Shown piece by piece: positions 1 through 9,696 of a stretch of 64,000 nt of DNA. A program made the translations under genes and the position numbers. The first letter of the stretch is position 1, and the number at the start of each line of letters is the position of its first letter. The DNA comes from Stomoxys calcitrans (Eukaryota > Arthropoda > Insecta > Diptera > Muscidae), in contig NC_081553.1 in assembly GCF_963082655.1 (NCBI RefSeq), positions 155,721,441 through 155,785,440 on the forward strand, given 5' to 3'. Below the pieces are notes generated by a model, which worked only from the letters and a program-made list of their open reading frames with translations, made no database searches and was not told the origin of the DNA.

Positions 1-74
1 CACACACGACATCTATATGTCGACTCATGTTCATACACGCTCACGAAATAAAACTTTTACTCACGCGCACATAC

Positions 75-2080
75 ACATTCACCCGGTAGCCATTTACCGC
101 ATCTGATACCGTGTCTGCATGAATTTTGTCTAGACCTGCTTGATATGATCTAGAGGTTCTCTCATGTAGCGCTGAACCTCACGCTCTAGATCATGTAGAT
201 TTACCTTAGGGCTTCTGGGCTGTGGATATCTATCCACAAGATGATGATTTGGATGGTCTCTGCAATAACAGTCCAAAGGAATTGCTTAGACAGCATGTAG
301 TTATGTGTTTGCACTGGTAGGATCTTTGTCTCCTGATGGAGGTGGTCCACATGAGAACTGAGGAGACAGCCCGTCGCAGTTCGGAGGGTGGCATTCCGAC
401 AGATCTGAATATTATTCCACTGCGTGTCACAAAGCTGACGAGACCACACTGGCGCTGCATAACTTACCACAGACCGGCCAATTTCTTTGTACAGGGTCAA
501 CAAGGTTTCTTTGTCTTCACCTTGCTTCTACTTTTGACTTTATCGCAAATTGCTGTGGCATGTGGTGAGAATGTGTATGAGCTATCAAATGTGACGCCAA
601 ATATTTTGGGATACTTGATGGTCGGAATCATTTCTCCATCGACCATGACGGTCAGCTCAGTATTCACCTCAAGTGTAGTGAACAATGTGGCTGAAGATTT
701 GATGGCAGACATCTTCAGACTTCTTGCAGCGAAATATGAGGCCAGTTCGTTGAGGTATACATGGCTTAAGGGACGTGTTGGCGATGTCCTCAAATAATTT
801 GGCATGGCTGACCGTGTGGAAAGCCTTCGATAGGTCCTGTGCCACGAGGACCGTTCTATCACACGGCCTGGGCTGATTGAATCCACGGCAAATGTGAAGC
901 GGTGATGGCATGCAAAGCAGTTTTTGTGATATGCAGTCTTCGAAATCCATGTTGATACTGGGCGAATGGAAATTCTCTTACGAGGTTCGAGAGGAGTAAT
1001 GCCTCAAGCGTCTTTGCTATTGATGAGAAAAGGGAGATCGGTCTGCACGACTCCCCCAAACTAGGCTTCACTAGCGGGATCACTCTGAATTATAAGAGTA
1101 TTCAAAGACAGGTTGAGGACAGTAGGTAAATCCAGATTCTTCAACATCAATGTGGAGATTCCGCCGGGGTATATTGTGATGGCTGCCTATCGGCTCGGAG
1201 ACCACGGATACGGCGAATGTGTCTCCTCCTTGCTCTGTAACTCTTGGGATGCACAATAAATTGACGGTTGAACAACTTGGCGCATCTTTTCGGATCAATG
1301 TCATCCCGTCTACCGGGGTTCGAGAGCGACTTAACAATTAATAACTTGACTAACAACAACTTGACTGAACCGGTGCCTTAGTTACATTGCTCCAAGTATT
1401 CCAGCCAAAAATTCCGCCTATTTTCGTTGACTACCCTGTTTATTTCCAGATTTAGCTCGCTGATTCTGAGGTCAGTGGGTTCCATACAATGAATCCCATC
1501 ACGCTCGTCTGCGAGTACCACTGCCTGCGCCGGGAAATTGGGCAGCACTTGGGGTATTCGACCGGCTGATATAAAGTCAGCGACTGCTGCCTTAATGATG
1601 CCTCGCAATTTCCTTCCGCACATCCGAGGGGGGTGGTAGTTCAACGAAGCGGCGATTTGTATAGTCTCTGAAGCCAGCCCAATCGGCCTTCTTCTAATTG
1701 ATAAACGTCCGGCGCTGAGAGGTTATGAAGTCGGGTGGTCGGTCGATGTTGAGAATTATGGGGAGGTGGTCTGACCCCAAAGAGATGACGGCTTACCAGC
1801 ATACGTCACTCAGGAGATCAGGGGATGCAATGGAAATATCTTGCGAGCTGCTGCACCTTCTTGTAATACTAGTGGGTGCATCCTTATTCACCGTGTAAAA
1901 CGTGGAGCCTTCAATCTGCTCTGCCAAAGCCATGCCATGCTGGTCGTTATCTAGGGAAGAATACCATGATATGTGATGCGCATTAAAGTCCCCGAGAACC
2001 AGACGATTATGGCCAGATAGTAACCCACTTATGTCGGGGTTTTAAGCTTGGCCATTAATTGGGACACATTTACACCGGCC
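75..2080 (-). pseudogene. Jockey-clade non-LTR retrotransposon ORF2 remnant (EN + RT)
   Basis: Read on the minus strand this is a decayed ORF2 of a Jockey-type LINE. The endonuclease part (about 2010-1700) shows LVLGDFNAHH and GSDHLPI, the APE-type metal-binding and catalytic motifs. The linker (1644-1378) and RT fingers (1083-860) follow, with CRPISLFSSIAKTLEALLL and QHGFRR. RT motif A is seen near 830 as LVAQDLSKAFHTVSHAKLF, with the second Asp replaced by His. The block that should hold motif C (YADD) is missing: the junction near 765 joins the motif A region directly to the C-terminal part (AARSLKMSAIKSSATLF). The thumb/C-terminal part runs to about position 78 (GYRVNV), where similarity ends. 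Several frameshifts and stops are present, so the copy is dead. Clade assignment is from remembered family motifs; Jockey is likely, and no 3' tail was found. Confidence 0.85.
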
Positions 2081-2269
2081 GATGATGGAGGCTGTTCTGG
2101 CAAACCGAACAGAACCAGGGTCATGGGGAGAAGGCACTCAGGGATGTGCCTCTCCCATAACGGAAAAATGGCGAACACCATTCAAGGGTTCCTCAGGGAC
2201 AATCCGGTGCGTAGAATCGGCTGACATGGGATTGATAGGCGAAATGGTATTAAAAAGAAGTTAAAAAGT

Positions 2270-3270
2270 ACTTTTTGTTACCAAAATGTACCTTCTTTTT
2301 GGTCAGTCCGCGTGTGTATAATATGCGTGTACACTGGCAACGAAAATTCATTTCAAAAATACGGGGGATACTTTTCTCATGCCTATGAGTGCAATCTGAT
2401 TAAAGTTCTTAGCTAATTGATACAGGACCGTCTTGTTGTAGTCGAGTCTTTTTGTACTGACGAAAGTCGGATTTATTTGATTTCAATGGATATGCTGAGT
2501 ACGGGGCACAGCTGCACCTATCATTTCGTTGAAATTTGGTATGAAGATGTGGGTTGAGCCCAGAAACACGAATCTGGGATCCTTTTTAAGGGCAAAGGCT
2601 AGTGGATCCCGCTTGGGGCGAAAAACTCCCCAAAATGAAATGTGCCCTAACCTAGAGAATATGTATTTGAAACGAGGTATTAACGAGTAGACTACAAATG
2701 TGCAAAAAATGTCTAAAAATTGGACTCGGGATGGAGCTATGGGGCCTTGAAACTTTTTAACCCCCTAACCTAAGCAGTATGGGTCTCATAGATTATTTAT
2801 GTGGTAGAGTAGATTTCAAATGAAAATGAAAAAATTTAAAAAATTTGCTCTTTAATACCTTTCATTTGATGTGCATATTGCCTTGCACTTTCCATTGAAG
2901 GGCCGTTTTTCGCCCCTAGGGGGGTTCACGGGCCATTGCGCCAAAAAAGGACTTCAGATTCGTGATTCTGGAGTCAAGCCACTTGTACATAATAAATTTC
3001 AGCGAAATCGGAGGTGCGCCCTTTAAAGTGCATTTTCCCGAGAACAGCTCACAGATGTCCGAACCAACCCTTAATTGGAGTTAGTATGATGAACGTAATC
3101 GTGGGTATAATAAAGTTTGTGATTGGAAAATGCGTTACTTCAAGTAATATCTTCATCTCTGGAGTTAAATCATCTATCCTCTGATTGAACTCTAGGTTTA
3201 TATCTTTAATGATATTTAGTAAATACTTAAGAAATGAGAGATGGGTTTTCAAATACCTGCTTCAAATACC
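2270..3270. other. Uncharacterised AT-rich stretch, no gene seen
   Basis: No coding similarity is visible. Phrases such as CCTTTCATTTGATG..CATATTGCC and TTTCAGCGAAATCGGAGG (about 2860-3020) resemble core units of the tandem-core repeats found elsewhere in this window, so part of it may be an old relative of those families. A short stretch around 2365-2410 (TCTCATGCCTATGAGTGC) resembles the 3' region of the muscid SINE. Confidence 0.4.
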
Positions 3271-3284
3271 GACGAGAACATCGG

Positions 3285-3500
3285 AACATACTTTACCGGT
3301 TGTTATCCCTCCTGGTGCTGACGACACCATAGGTAATCAGCTGTGTTAACTTATCTAATAAAGTGGTGTCGCTCTGCAGAAAGCCATTCGAACTCGGCAA
3401 TAAAAACGAGGTAACTCTCATTGAGCTCAATCTTGTATAAGGCAGTACTCATTGATATGAGAGAAGTATCGCCGCTGTTCCTTCATGGAATCGATTCGCA
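3285..3500 (+). mobile_element. SINE 3' portion (muscid tRNA-derived SINE relative)
   Basis: The sequence follows the body and tail of the SINE at 40354-40639: a TTATCCCTCCTGGTGCTG stretch, then GTGGTGTCGCTCTGC, a TCGAACTCGGC stretch, CATTGAGCTCAATCTTG, CTCATTGATATGAGAGAAGT and a degenerate TGTTCCTTCATGGAAT tail. The tRNA-like head with A and B boxes is missing. It is diverged, so probably an old or sister subfamily. Confidence 0.65.
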
Positions 3501-3853
3501 TCTTCTTGAATAAGTACGGTCCAATGAGGCCACCAGCCCATAAACCGCACCAAACTGTAACTTTTTCTGGATGCATTGGTAGCTCTTGCAATGCTTCTGG
3601 CTGATCCCCACTCCAAAATCGACAATTCAGCTTATTTACGTACCCATTGAGCCAAAAAAGAGCTTCGCTGGATACAATTTTTCGATATAAACTCGCGTTA
3701 AACTTTCTTCATTTTGATAATAAAATTCAATAATTTGCAAGCGTTGTTCATTGTGCCAAACTGAAGATGTTTGACAATGAAACAAAACACGAAACTTGCG
3801 TGCGCTGTTTAAACCAGTGTTACCAAAAAGATAATAGCTAAAAAATCACTCTT
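3490..3853 (-). mobile_element. Tc1/mariner-superfamily element, 5' fragment
   Basis: On the minus strand this runs from a terminal repeat (AAGAGTGATTTTTTAGC, ending at 3853 next to a TA) into a transposase reading frame. Recognisable pieces are the N-terminal NEQRLQIIEF region and then a jump to FWLNGYVNKLNCRFW.. and the MHPEKVTVWCGLWAGG region. The helix-turn-helix part and everything after the GPYF region are absent, so this is a truncated, internally deleted copy. The same family occurs at 27201-27816, 29251-29857 and 59645-60553. Confidence 0.8.
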
Positions 3854-3855
3854 TA

Positions 3856-4960
3856 TTACTTTGTAGAGTAATTTTCTTTCTTGCTGCGCTTCAATCGAAA
3901 ATACTCTTCAGAGCATAGTTTTAACCTAGAAGACATGTATTTCGACAACTCTTACTGCCGAGTTTGGATGGTAGAAAACGAAATCTTGATATACGTATAA
4001 AATGTTATTCGGGTTATCAATAATTTTTCTTTACTTTTAAATAAATTTAACATTAAGTTTATGTATATGTACACAAACTCTTTTAAATTTTAAAATAGAT
4101 TGTGTGTATAAAAAAGGATAGAAAGTTTAATTTAATGTTGTAACATAATTTTAATTCAAATTTTACCAATTATGAGCTGATCTATGTTGGATATTCAAGC
4201 TCTTTCAGAGTATATTTGGAATAATTTCGATGTGATATTACACACACAAAAAATTTTGAACCTCAACACTAATTAAAATGAACTAACTTTGGCAATAATA
4301 AATTAAATAAAATTTTACCTTTTGCCGCAATGATGGCTTTGCTTTTTTGTTTAGATTTGACATATTCTGTTTGTAGACGCAATGTTAAAAGCAGGGAAGT
4401 GAGCATAATTTAAAATAACATTTTGCCATAAAAAGTGTATTAGCTTTTGTGGCACAGAGCGTGTGTCTCTGCTTCTCAATACAAAAATCCCGAGTTCGAG
4501 TCTCGAGCCAACAAAATAGTTTTTAATTATTTCATACTTTAGTGTTATGCCTAACATTATTCCGCCCGTTGTTAACTTCAAAAATAATAAAATGTATTTT
4601 TGAAGTTGACAATGCTTACTTGTGCTTACTTTCGAGCATGTTATTGTGAACTCAAGAAAAAAAATTTTACACATTTTAGTTACATATATTGAACATAAAT
4701 TCCATATTTCTTTGAGTAGTTCATACAGTAACAAATTTCAGAGGTATAGGCGACGATATTATGCCTTTACCGATGTTTGGTAGAGTGCATGCTTATTCCA
4801 AAGAAATAAATTTAAGTAAAACTACTAACACCACCTGAGTTTTTAACTATTTCATCTACACTCACGAAAAGTTAATTTTATTTGTACCAAGTAAATTTAG
4901 TTAAATGTGAGTAAAGATCATGTGTACGTGTATTATGTAATCAAGTCATATTTATAATAC
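3856..4960. other. AT-rich intergenic DNA with one tRNA-like SINE
   Basis: Nothing coding can be supported here. The only recognisable item is the tRNA-like element at 4449-4530. A second stretch near 4777 (TTTGGTAGAGTGCATGC) looks like a Pol III A box but has no B box partner. Confidence 0.4.
4449..4530 (+). mobile_element. tRNA-like SINE head (second SINE family)
   Basis: A box TGGCACAGAGC (4450-4460) and B box GAGTTCGAGTC (4492-4502) lie at tRNA-like spacing. The T-arm can form four of five pairs around the TTCGAGT loop. A related copy lies on the minus strand at 31551-31620 with the same A/B box layout and flanking TTTTGTGGCAC. No good acceptor stem is seen, so a functional tRNA is unlikely. 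Confidence 0.6.
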
Positions 4961-4961
4961 A

Positions 4962-6530
4962 CTAGCTGACCCGGGCTCGCTCCGCTGCACCTTCTTTTAC
5001 TTTATATGGACCAAAAGTTTCCTTGGAACATGTATTTTCGACAATTAAAGATCATTAGGGGAAATACCATGCTACGAAAATAGTATATCGCTTGAATAAC
5101 AGTTTAACAATATAAGTGCCTTTATCTGATTCCCATATGATCTTTATTGGTCTACGAATTTAAGTTTGTATGTAAGGTGTACTCCATTCTTAAAATACTT
5201 GATTTCAGCCCGTTATTCTCATGATGTCTGATTTAGTGGTGTTTTCGGGGGAGAGGTGGTCGCCCAGATACTTGGCCCTGAAAATATATCAGCATCGTGC
5301 TCTTCTCTCAAATACCATTTATTTAAACCCCATATTGCCATTGGCTTAAGAGGAGTTTACAGGATGAGGCGTCCCCCTAGCACACGGCCCCAAAATAGGA
5401 TATCAAATTAGTTTTCTAATCTCAAATACCTTTCATATGAGCCACATATTGGCATGGTCGAAACATTTTTTCCCTTTGGGGGTGTTTAGGGAAAGGGGTT
5501 ATGCCCTAAATACATGGTCCAACATTTGGATATCAAATTCGTATTCTACTCCCAAATACCTTTTTTTGAGCCCAATATTGCGATGGTCAGTAAAAAATTG
5601 CTGTTTGTGGGGTATTTTGGGAAGGGGGTAGATCCCAAGAAAATTGATCCCGAAAGTGGGTATCAATTCTTGCTCTACCCCCCAATACCTTTCATTTAGG
5701 CTCCACGTATACCAATATATCATTTATTTGAACAACATATTGTCATTGCCCTCAAAATTGGATATCAAATTCGTTTTCTAATCTCATTTAAACTCTTTAT
5801 TGCAAAAGCCAGTATGACAAAAGTCATATTGCAATAGTCAGAAAATACTTAATATTTGGGTGGTGTTGTGGGGATGGCGTGGCCCCATAGACACTTTTCC
5901 CGAATATTGATATCAAATTCGTGCTTTACTCCCAAAGACCTTTCATTTGAGCCCCATATTGCTATGGTCGTAAATTTGTCCCCTTTGAGGGATGTTTTTG
6001 GTGAGAGGCGGCCCACCAAACACTTGGTCCCATATTTGGATATCAGATTTGTATTCTACATTCAAATACCTTTTATTTAAGCCCCATATTGCCATGGTCA
6101 GTAAATAAGTCCTGTTTGGGGGGTGTTTTGGGAAAGGGGTGGACCCCCAGAAACGTTGTCCCACATTTGGATATCAGATTCGTATTCTACTCGCAAATAC
6201 CTTTCATATGAGTCTCATATTGCCATGGTCGGTAAATATGTCCGATTTAGGGGTGTTTTGGGGCTTGGGGTGGTCACCAGAGCACCGATCCGACAATTGG
6301 ACATCCGATACGTTTTCTTATCCTAAATACCTTTTATTTGAGTCCCATATTGTTGTGATTGGTCTAAATATATGTTTAGTAGGTTTTAAGGTGGGGCAGC
6401 CCCCTAGGTACCCCATCCAAAATTTGGATACCAAGTTTTTATTTTTAGGGGACTATATGTGAGCACACACAATTTCGTTTAAATCGCACCACCCATCTCC
6501 GATATCTGGCGTTTCTGAAAATTAGGGCAA
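4962..6530 (-). mobile_element. Helitron-like non-autonomous element A, copy 1
   Basis: Read on the minus strand the element ends in ..GGGTCAGCTAG followed by host T (the CTAG is at 4962-4965, with A at 4961 on the plus strand). The 3'-terminal ~250 bp match those of 12021-12270 and 59110-59310. A tandem core of ~130-bp units follows (5215-6450). Beyond it is the short domain AAATCGCACCACCCATCTCCG (6484-6504) also present in 14290-14320 and 59310-59335. The 5' TC terminus seen in the compact copy at 59518 is missing here; similarity fades near 6530. No coding capacity is seen. Helitron assignment is inference from CTAG-T ends. Confidence 0.65.
5215..6450. repeat. Tandem core of element A (~130-bp units)
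   Basis: Units carry the recurring phrases CAAATACCTTTCATTTGAG, CCCATATTGCCATGGTC, TTAGGGGTGTTTTGGG, GGTCCCCCAGA and GGATATCAAATTCGT. The marker GCCCCATATTG recurs at about 5951, 6081 and 6211, a period near 130 bp; at least eight degenerate units are present. Short open frames here merely translate the repeat. Confidence 0.85.
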
Positions 6531-6544
6531 GGAGGAGGATTTAT

Positions 6545-6753
6545 CGGATTTATCTCAATTTACTGCCATACCCACTTTCGTTGATTCTCTTTCGATACTT
6601 TCAAAAGCTGCGATTGCTTCTTCCGGTGACCGACTAATAATATCGATGTCGCCGGCATAGGCAAGTAGCATATATTCTCATGACTATGCACACCTGCATC
6701 TCTTCTCCCGTAGGACATTTAAGAGATCACACGATTGGCTGTCTCCCTGTCTC
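6545..6753 (-). pseudogene. RTE-type reverse transcriptase fragment (motif C region)
   Basis: Minus-strand translation gives RQGDSQSCDLLN, then LLAYAGDIDIISRSPEEAI and IERES, collinear with 48800-49010 of the full RTE at 46351-49733. The catalytic YADD is YAGD, so the second Asp is lost. It is the downstream piece of the same minus-strand copy as 7248-8360; the intervening RT fingers are missing and a plus-strand RT piece occupies the gap. Confidence 0.8.
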
Positions 6754-6756
6754 AGA

Positions 6757-7240
6757 ATAATTCGCTGCTAACAGATTTTCAATATGGTTTCCGGCCAAAT
6801 CACAGTTGCACTACTGAACTTTTGAAAGTGGTTGAAGATGTAAGGAGTGATATTGACAGCGATAAAGTTAATTTTTTTGTTCTTTTGGATCTTTCGCAGC
6901 CATTTGATTCCGCTGATCCCAATATAATTTGCCTTAAAATGAAACATTTATTTAGATTTTCTGAAAGAACAACGGATCTTGCATTTTCCAATCTTTCGAA
7001 TTGAAGCCAATCGATATGTGTTGATAGCTGGTGTTCTAGTTATCTTCCAGTCTCAAGAGGAGTTCCACAAGGGTCTGTAATGGGTCCACTCCTTTTTTCC
7101 TTGCATAACAATGGCCTTCCTGGACAGTTGCGGAACTGTGATATTCATATGTATTCCGACGATGTACAGCTGTATATAAGCTCTTCGCCGAAGAGGCCTT
7201 GTGTCAAAATGCCTTGTGATTGATAGGAATCGATCTAGCT
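6757..7240 (+). pseudogene. CR1/Jockey-like reverse transcriptase fragment
   Basis: Plus-strand frames show LLTDFQYGFRPNHSCTTELL (RT motif 2a), FFVLLDLSQPFDSADPNII (motif A, with a DLS.PFDS core), then after a frameshift SRGVPQGSVMGPLLFS (motif B) and HMYSDDVQLYISSS (motif C with Ser in place of Ala). The order and spacing of motifs are normal for RT, so about one palm domain is covered. Frameshifts near 7000 and a stop after 7230 break it. It lies between two fragments of one minus-strand RTE, suggesting it inserted into that RTE. Clade (CR1 versus Jockey) is not certain. Confidence 0.8.
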
Positions 7241-7247
7241 GTTTTTG

Positions 7248-8360
7248 CGGGAGGATGTGCCTGTACCAAAGCCTTTGGTTTGATGTTTAATTCTATAGTA
7301 CAATTTTCGGACTTTTTTTCTGGCTCCTAAACATCTCAATTCGCTCACACTTACATCTTTCCATTTCCTTCTTCTGCTTGTGGTAGAAACGTTTCCACTC
7401 TTTCCTTTTCTTCCGATACCATTCTTTAATCTGGCGCTTTGCTACTGACTATCATGGTGCCCTGTATACCGCATTCTTGGCTTCGTTAGCTTTATGGCAC
7501 TCCTGGTCGTACCATGGGTTCCTTGGGGGAAGGCTGTTGGTACCCAAGTACAGATGTAGCGGCTCTTTCCATGGAGTGGGCAATGGTTCGCCATTGTGCT
7601 GCTATACTATCAGGACAGTGAGTGCTTTCTTCAAGTAATTGGGTCAGCCGAGTGGAGTATAGCGTTACCACCTTTTGCTTTCCGACGCCCAAATTCCGTG
7701 CAGTGTCTGATCGTTCTTTTCTCGCCATACCAAGTCGTATGCGAACCTTCGCTGCAACAAGATAATGATCCGAATTCATGTTCGCTCCTCGGTTCGATCG
7801 TACATCTAACACGCTGGTTGAATGCATTCCATCTATCACAACGTGATCTATTTGGTTCCTCGTGTTTTATTCTGGTGATAGCCATGACCCATTATCGGAA
7901 GTTTCTTCGTGTAGAAGAAATTTTCCATCTGTTGGGCCAAAGATATTTCCCTTCCTTTTTTTTTTGCATTAAAATCTCCCAGAAAGATTTTAATGCCATG
8001 GGCGGGAGAGCGGTCATATTTTCTTTCTAGGCACTCGTAGAAAATATCCTTGGTTAGTTCGTCCTAATCTTCTGTTGGGGCAAGGGCGCAAATAAAGCAA
8101 ATGTTGAAGAATTTGGCCTTTATGCGACAAGGTGTTTTAGTCAAATTCATACCTCGTGTCATGGTAGGTATAATATAGGGCGTCCCCACTCGGCGTTGTT
8201 GTGGAGCCGTTCCCGAGCCATCGCAATTCCTGTGTCGCAGTAATGTCTGCCGAGTACTTCTCCAGTACACCCGCCAAGGCGTTAAAACGTTTGCGGGGGT
8301 CGTCAACATAGGGAAAATTCATTTTTATTCTTCTCACCCAGGAATTTTTAAGCACTTTCC
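7248..8360 (-). pseudogene. RTE-type endonuclease and linker remnant
   Basis: On the minus strand this is collinear with 46860-48040. It begins with FPYVDDPRKR, lacks the conserved RICTWNVRTLY start of the endonuclease by deletion, and continues with GVLEKYSADITATQELRWLG, where the metal-binding Glu is present. GDFNA is recognisable near 7985, and IDGMHSTSVLDVRSNRGA with NSDHYLV near 7780 give the C-terminal catalytic His. The EN-RT linker, including a CHKANEAKNAVY-like stretch, runs to 7248. A poly-A/T tract near 7957-7965 and several stops disrupt it. Confidence 0.85.
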
Positions 8361-8364
8361 AGCT

Positions 8365-8885
8365 ATAAAAGAAAATAAAAATCGGAATGCGCTTTTAGTC
8401 GCCCGAACAAATTTTTTTAGGGCCGAGGTGACCAACTTTGAAGAACCTCGGTAGGCCCCGGCCTTTCTAGAGCCAATTTGCACATACTCTGTATAACTCC
8501 AATGTGTTAATTATGCGACTGAAAATATTTTCTTAAGATTGTCGCTGCAATTACTGATAGACCAAAAATTCAATTAAAAGAAACACTCAGCCAGAACAAA
8601 TATATTGCATAGCTATCTTTTATCTCTGCACTCTTGTATCAGATGAATTGTATGAAAGCGTTATGCGGATCTTAGGTAATCACAAATTAGGGCTACGGAT
8701 CTGTCATATTAATGCTCCAAGCTGAAACCTGGTTAAAAATATCGTTCGCCGATCAATTATCATCGGTCCCAAGTGGAGGATCTGGTTAACGATCGGATTT
8801 TTGAACATGTGTGGAATTCTGTCATACAAAGCTCATTATTTACGCTGCGTTTTGCGTCGGCGTCATGTATTGTTACCGTCTAACA
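8365..8885. other. Short unassigned spacer
   Basis: No gene, repeat end or RNA feature could be supported between the RTE remnant and the LOA-type element. Confidence 0.3.
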
Positions 8886-8889
8886 GCTC

Positions 8890-9690
8890 GTGAGAAAAAT
8901 CCACGCTCAATGGAAGGGCGCAAAGCTCAACCTGGTGACAAAAATGGACATCCCCCAGCTCACAAAGGCGATGATCTTCATCAAGGGATCAGGCAGTTAA
9001 TTTGCGACGGAACGCATGTTGGGATTCTTGGGCAAGCAAAACCAAGGTTTGGTCACAGAGAAGTGGAATATCTTCCACAGGGAGGAGAAGGAGGAAGGAA
9101 CTTTCCTTGTGGTTGGTATTCATTGATCAAATCTCCGTGACGAGTTTAGCTAAGACTAAGGGCATGGCGCACTACGGGAGAAGGCTGCCTTTTTCAAGAT
9201 TGGGAAGACTAGAATAGCCAGAAATTCTAATATTGAGACATTAAGTCATGCAGTGACTGGTGACTTAATGCCGCTAAAAAAACAGGGGGCTGAGGACGAG
9301 AAAATCACCGTCTATATAAATATTGGAAAGACTAGGATAAGCAAAGATCCTAATACTAAAATATCAGGCAGTGCAGTGGCAAGAGACCCAACACAGCCTA
9401 ACAAACAGGGACCCGACGACGGACCCATCACCGACTTCAAGATTCGGAAGACTAGGATAAGTAATGACCCTAATAATGAAACATTAGACAGAGTAGCGAC
9501 TGGAGTCTCTCAGCCTAACGAGCAGGGAGCCGATGAAGGTCCACAAGGAGCCCATTTACTTAAGATTTGGAAGACTAAGTTAGGCAGAGATCCTTGTATT
9601 GACACATCAGACAGTACAAGGAAAGAACAGGGAACAGACGATGAGATCGTCACCAACTCTCAAGGTGCCAATCTACTGGAGGACCAATGA
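8890..9690 (+). pseudogene. LOA/I-type retrotransposon ORF1 (gag-like) 3' part with tandem repeat
   Basis: Frames around 8930-9190 read KLNLVTKMDIPQLTKA, then FATERMLGFLGKQN, KWNIFHREEKEEGTFLVVGI and LAKTKGMAHYGRRLPF. That pattern (W-x-I-x-HREE..GTFLVVGID..YG) resembles the DUF4780-type domain found in many fly retroelement ORF1 proteins; this is from memory of the family. After a frameshift in the T-rich tract near 9190, the frame at 9196-9690 encodes four ~41-residue repeats and stops at 9688. The ORF2 endonuclease starts immediately afterwards. The 5' part of ORF1, including any zinc knuckle, is not recognised. Confidence 0.65.
9196..9690 (+). repeat. Four tandem ~41-codon repeats inside retroelement ORF1
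   Basis: Units start at 9196, 9319, 9439 and 9562. Each opens with K/N-I-x-K-T-R/K-(I/L) and contains a Q-G-(A/P/T)-(E/D)-(D/E) segment near residue 30-35. All four are in one reading frame, lengths are 41, 40, 41 and about 42 codons, and the units differ by many substitutions, so the array is old. The repeats are highly charged and probably unstructured. Confidence 0.85.
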
Positions 9691-9696
9691 TTTAGG

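Noticed and set aside
336..797. Plus-strand 153-codon open frame
   Set aside because: Shadow of the minus-strand Jockey ORF2; no similarity of its own.
4450..4520. Functional tRNA gene
   Set aside because: A and B boxes are present, but no acceptor stem or convincing anticodon arm; related copies behave as dispersed repeats.
7966..7996. 12-bp inverted repeat GCATTAAAATCT as a snap-back scar
   Set aside because: The intact RTE at 47238-47266 has nearly the same inverted arrangement (ATTAAAATC..GATTTTAAT) in its endonuclease coding sequence, so it is native to the gene.
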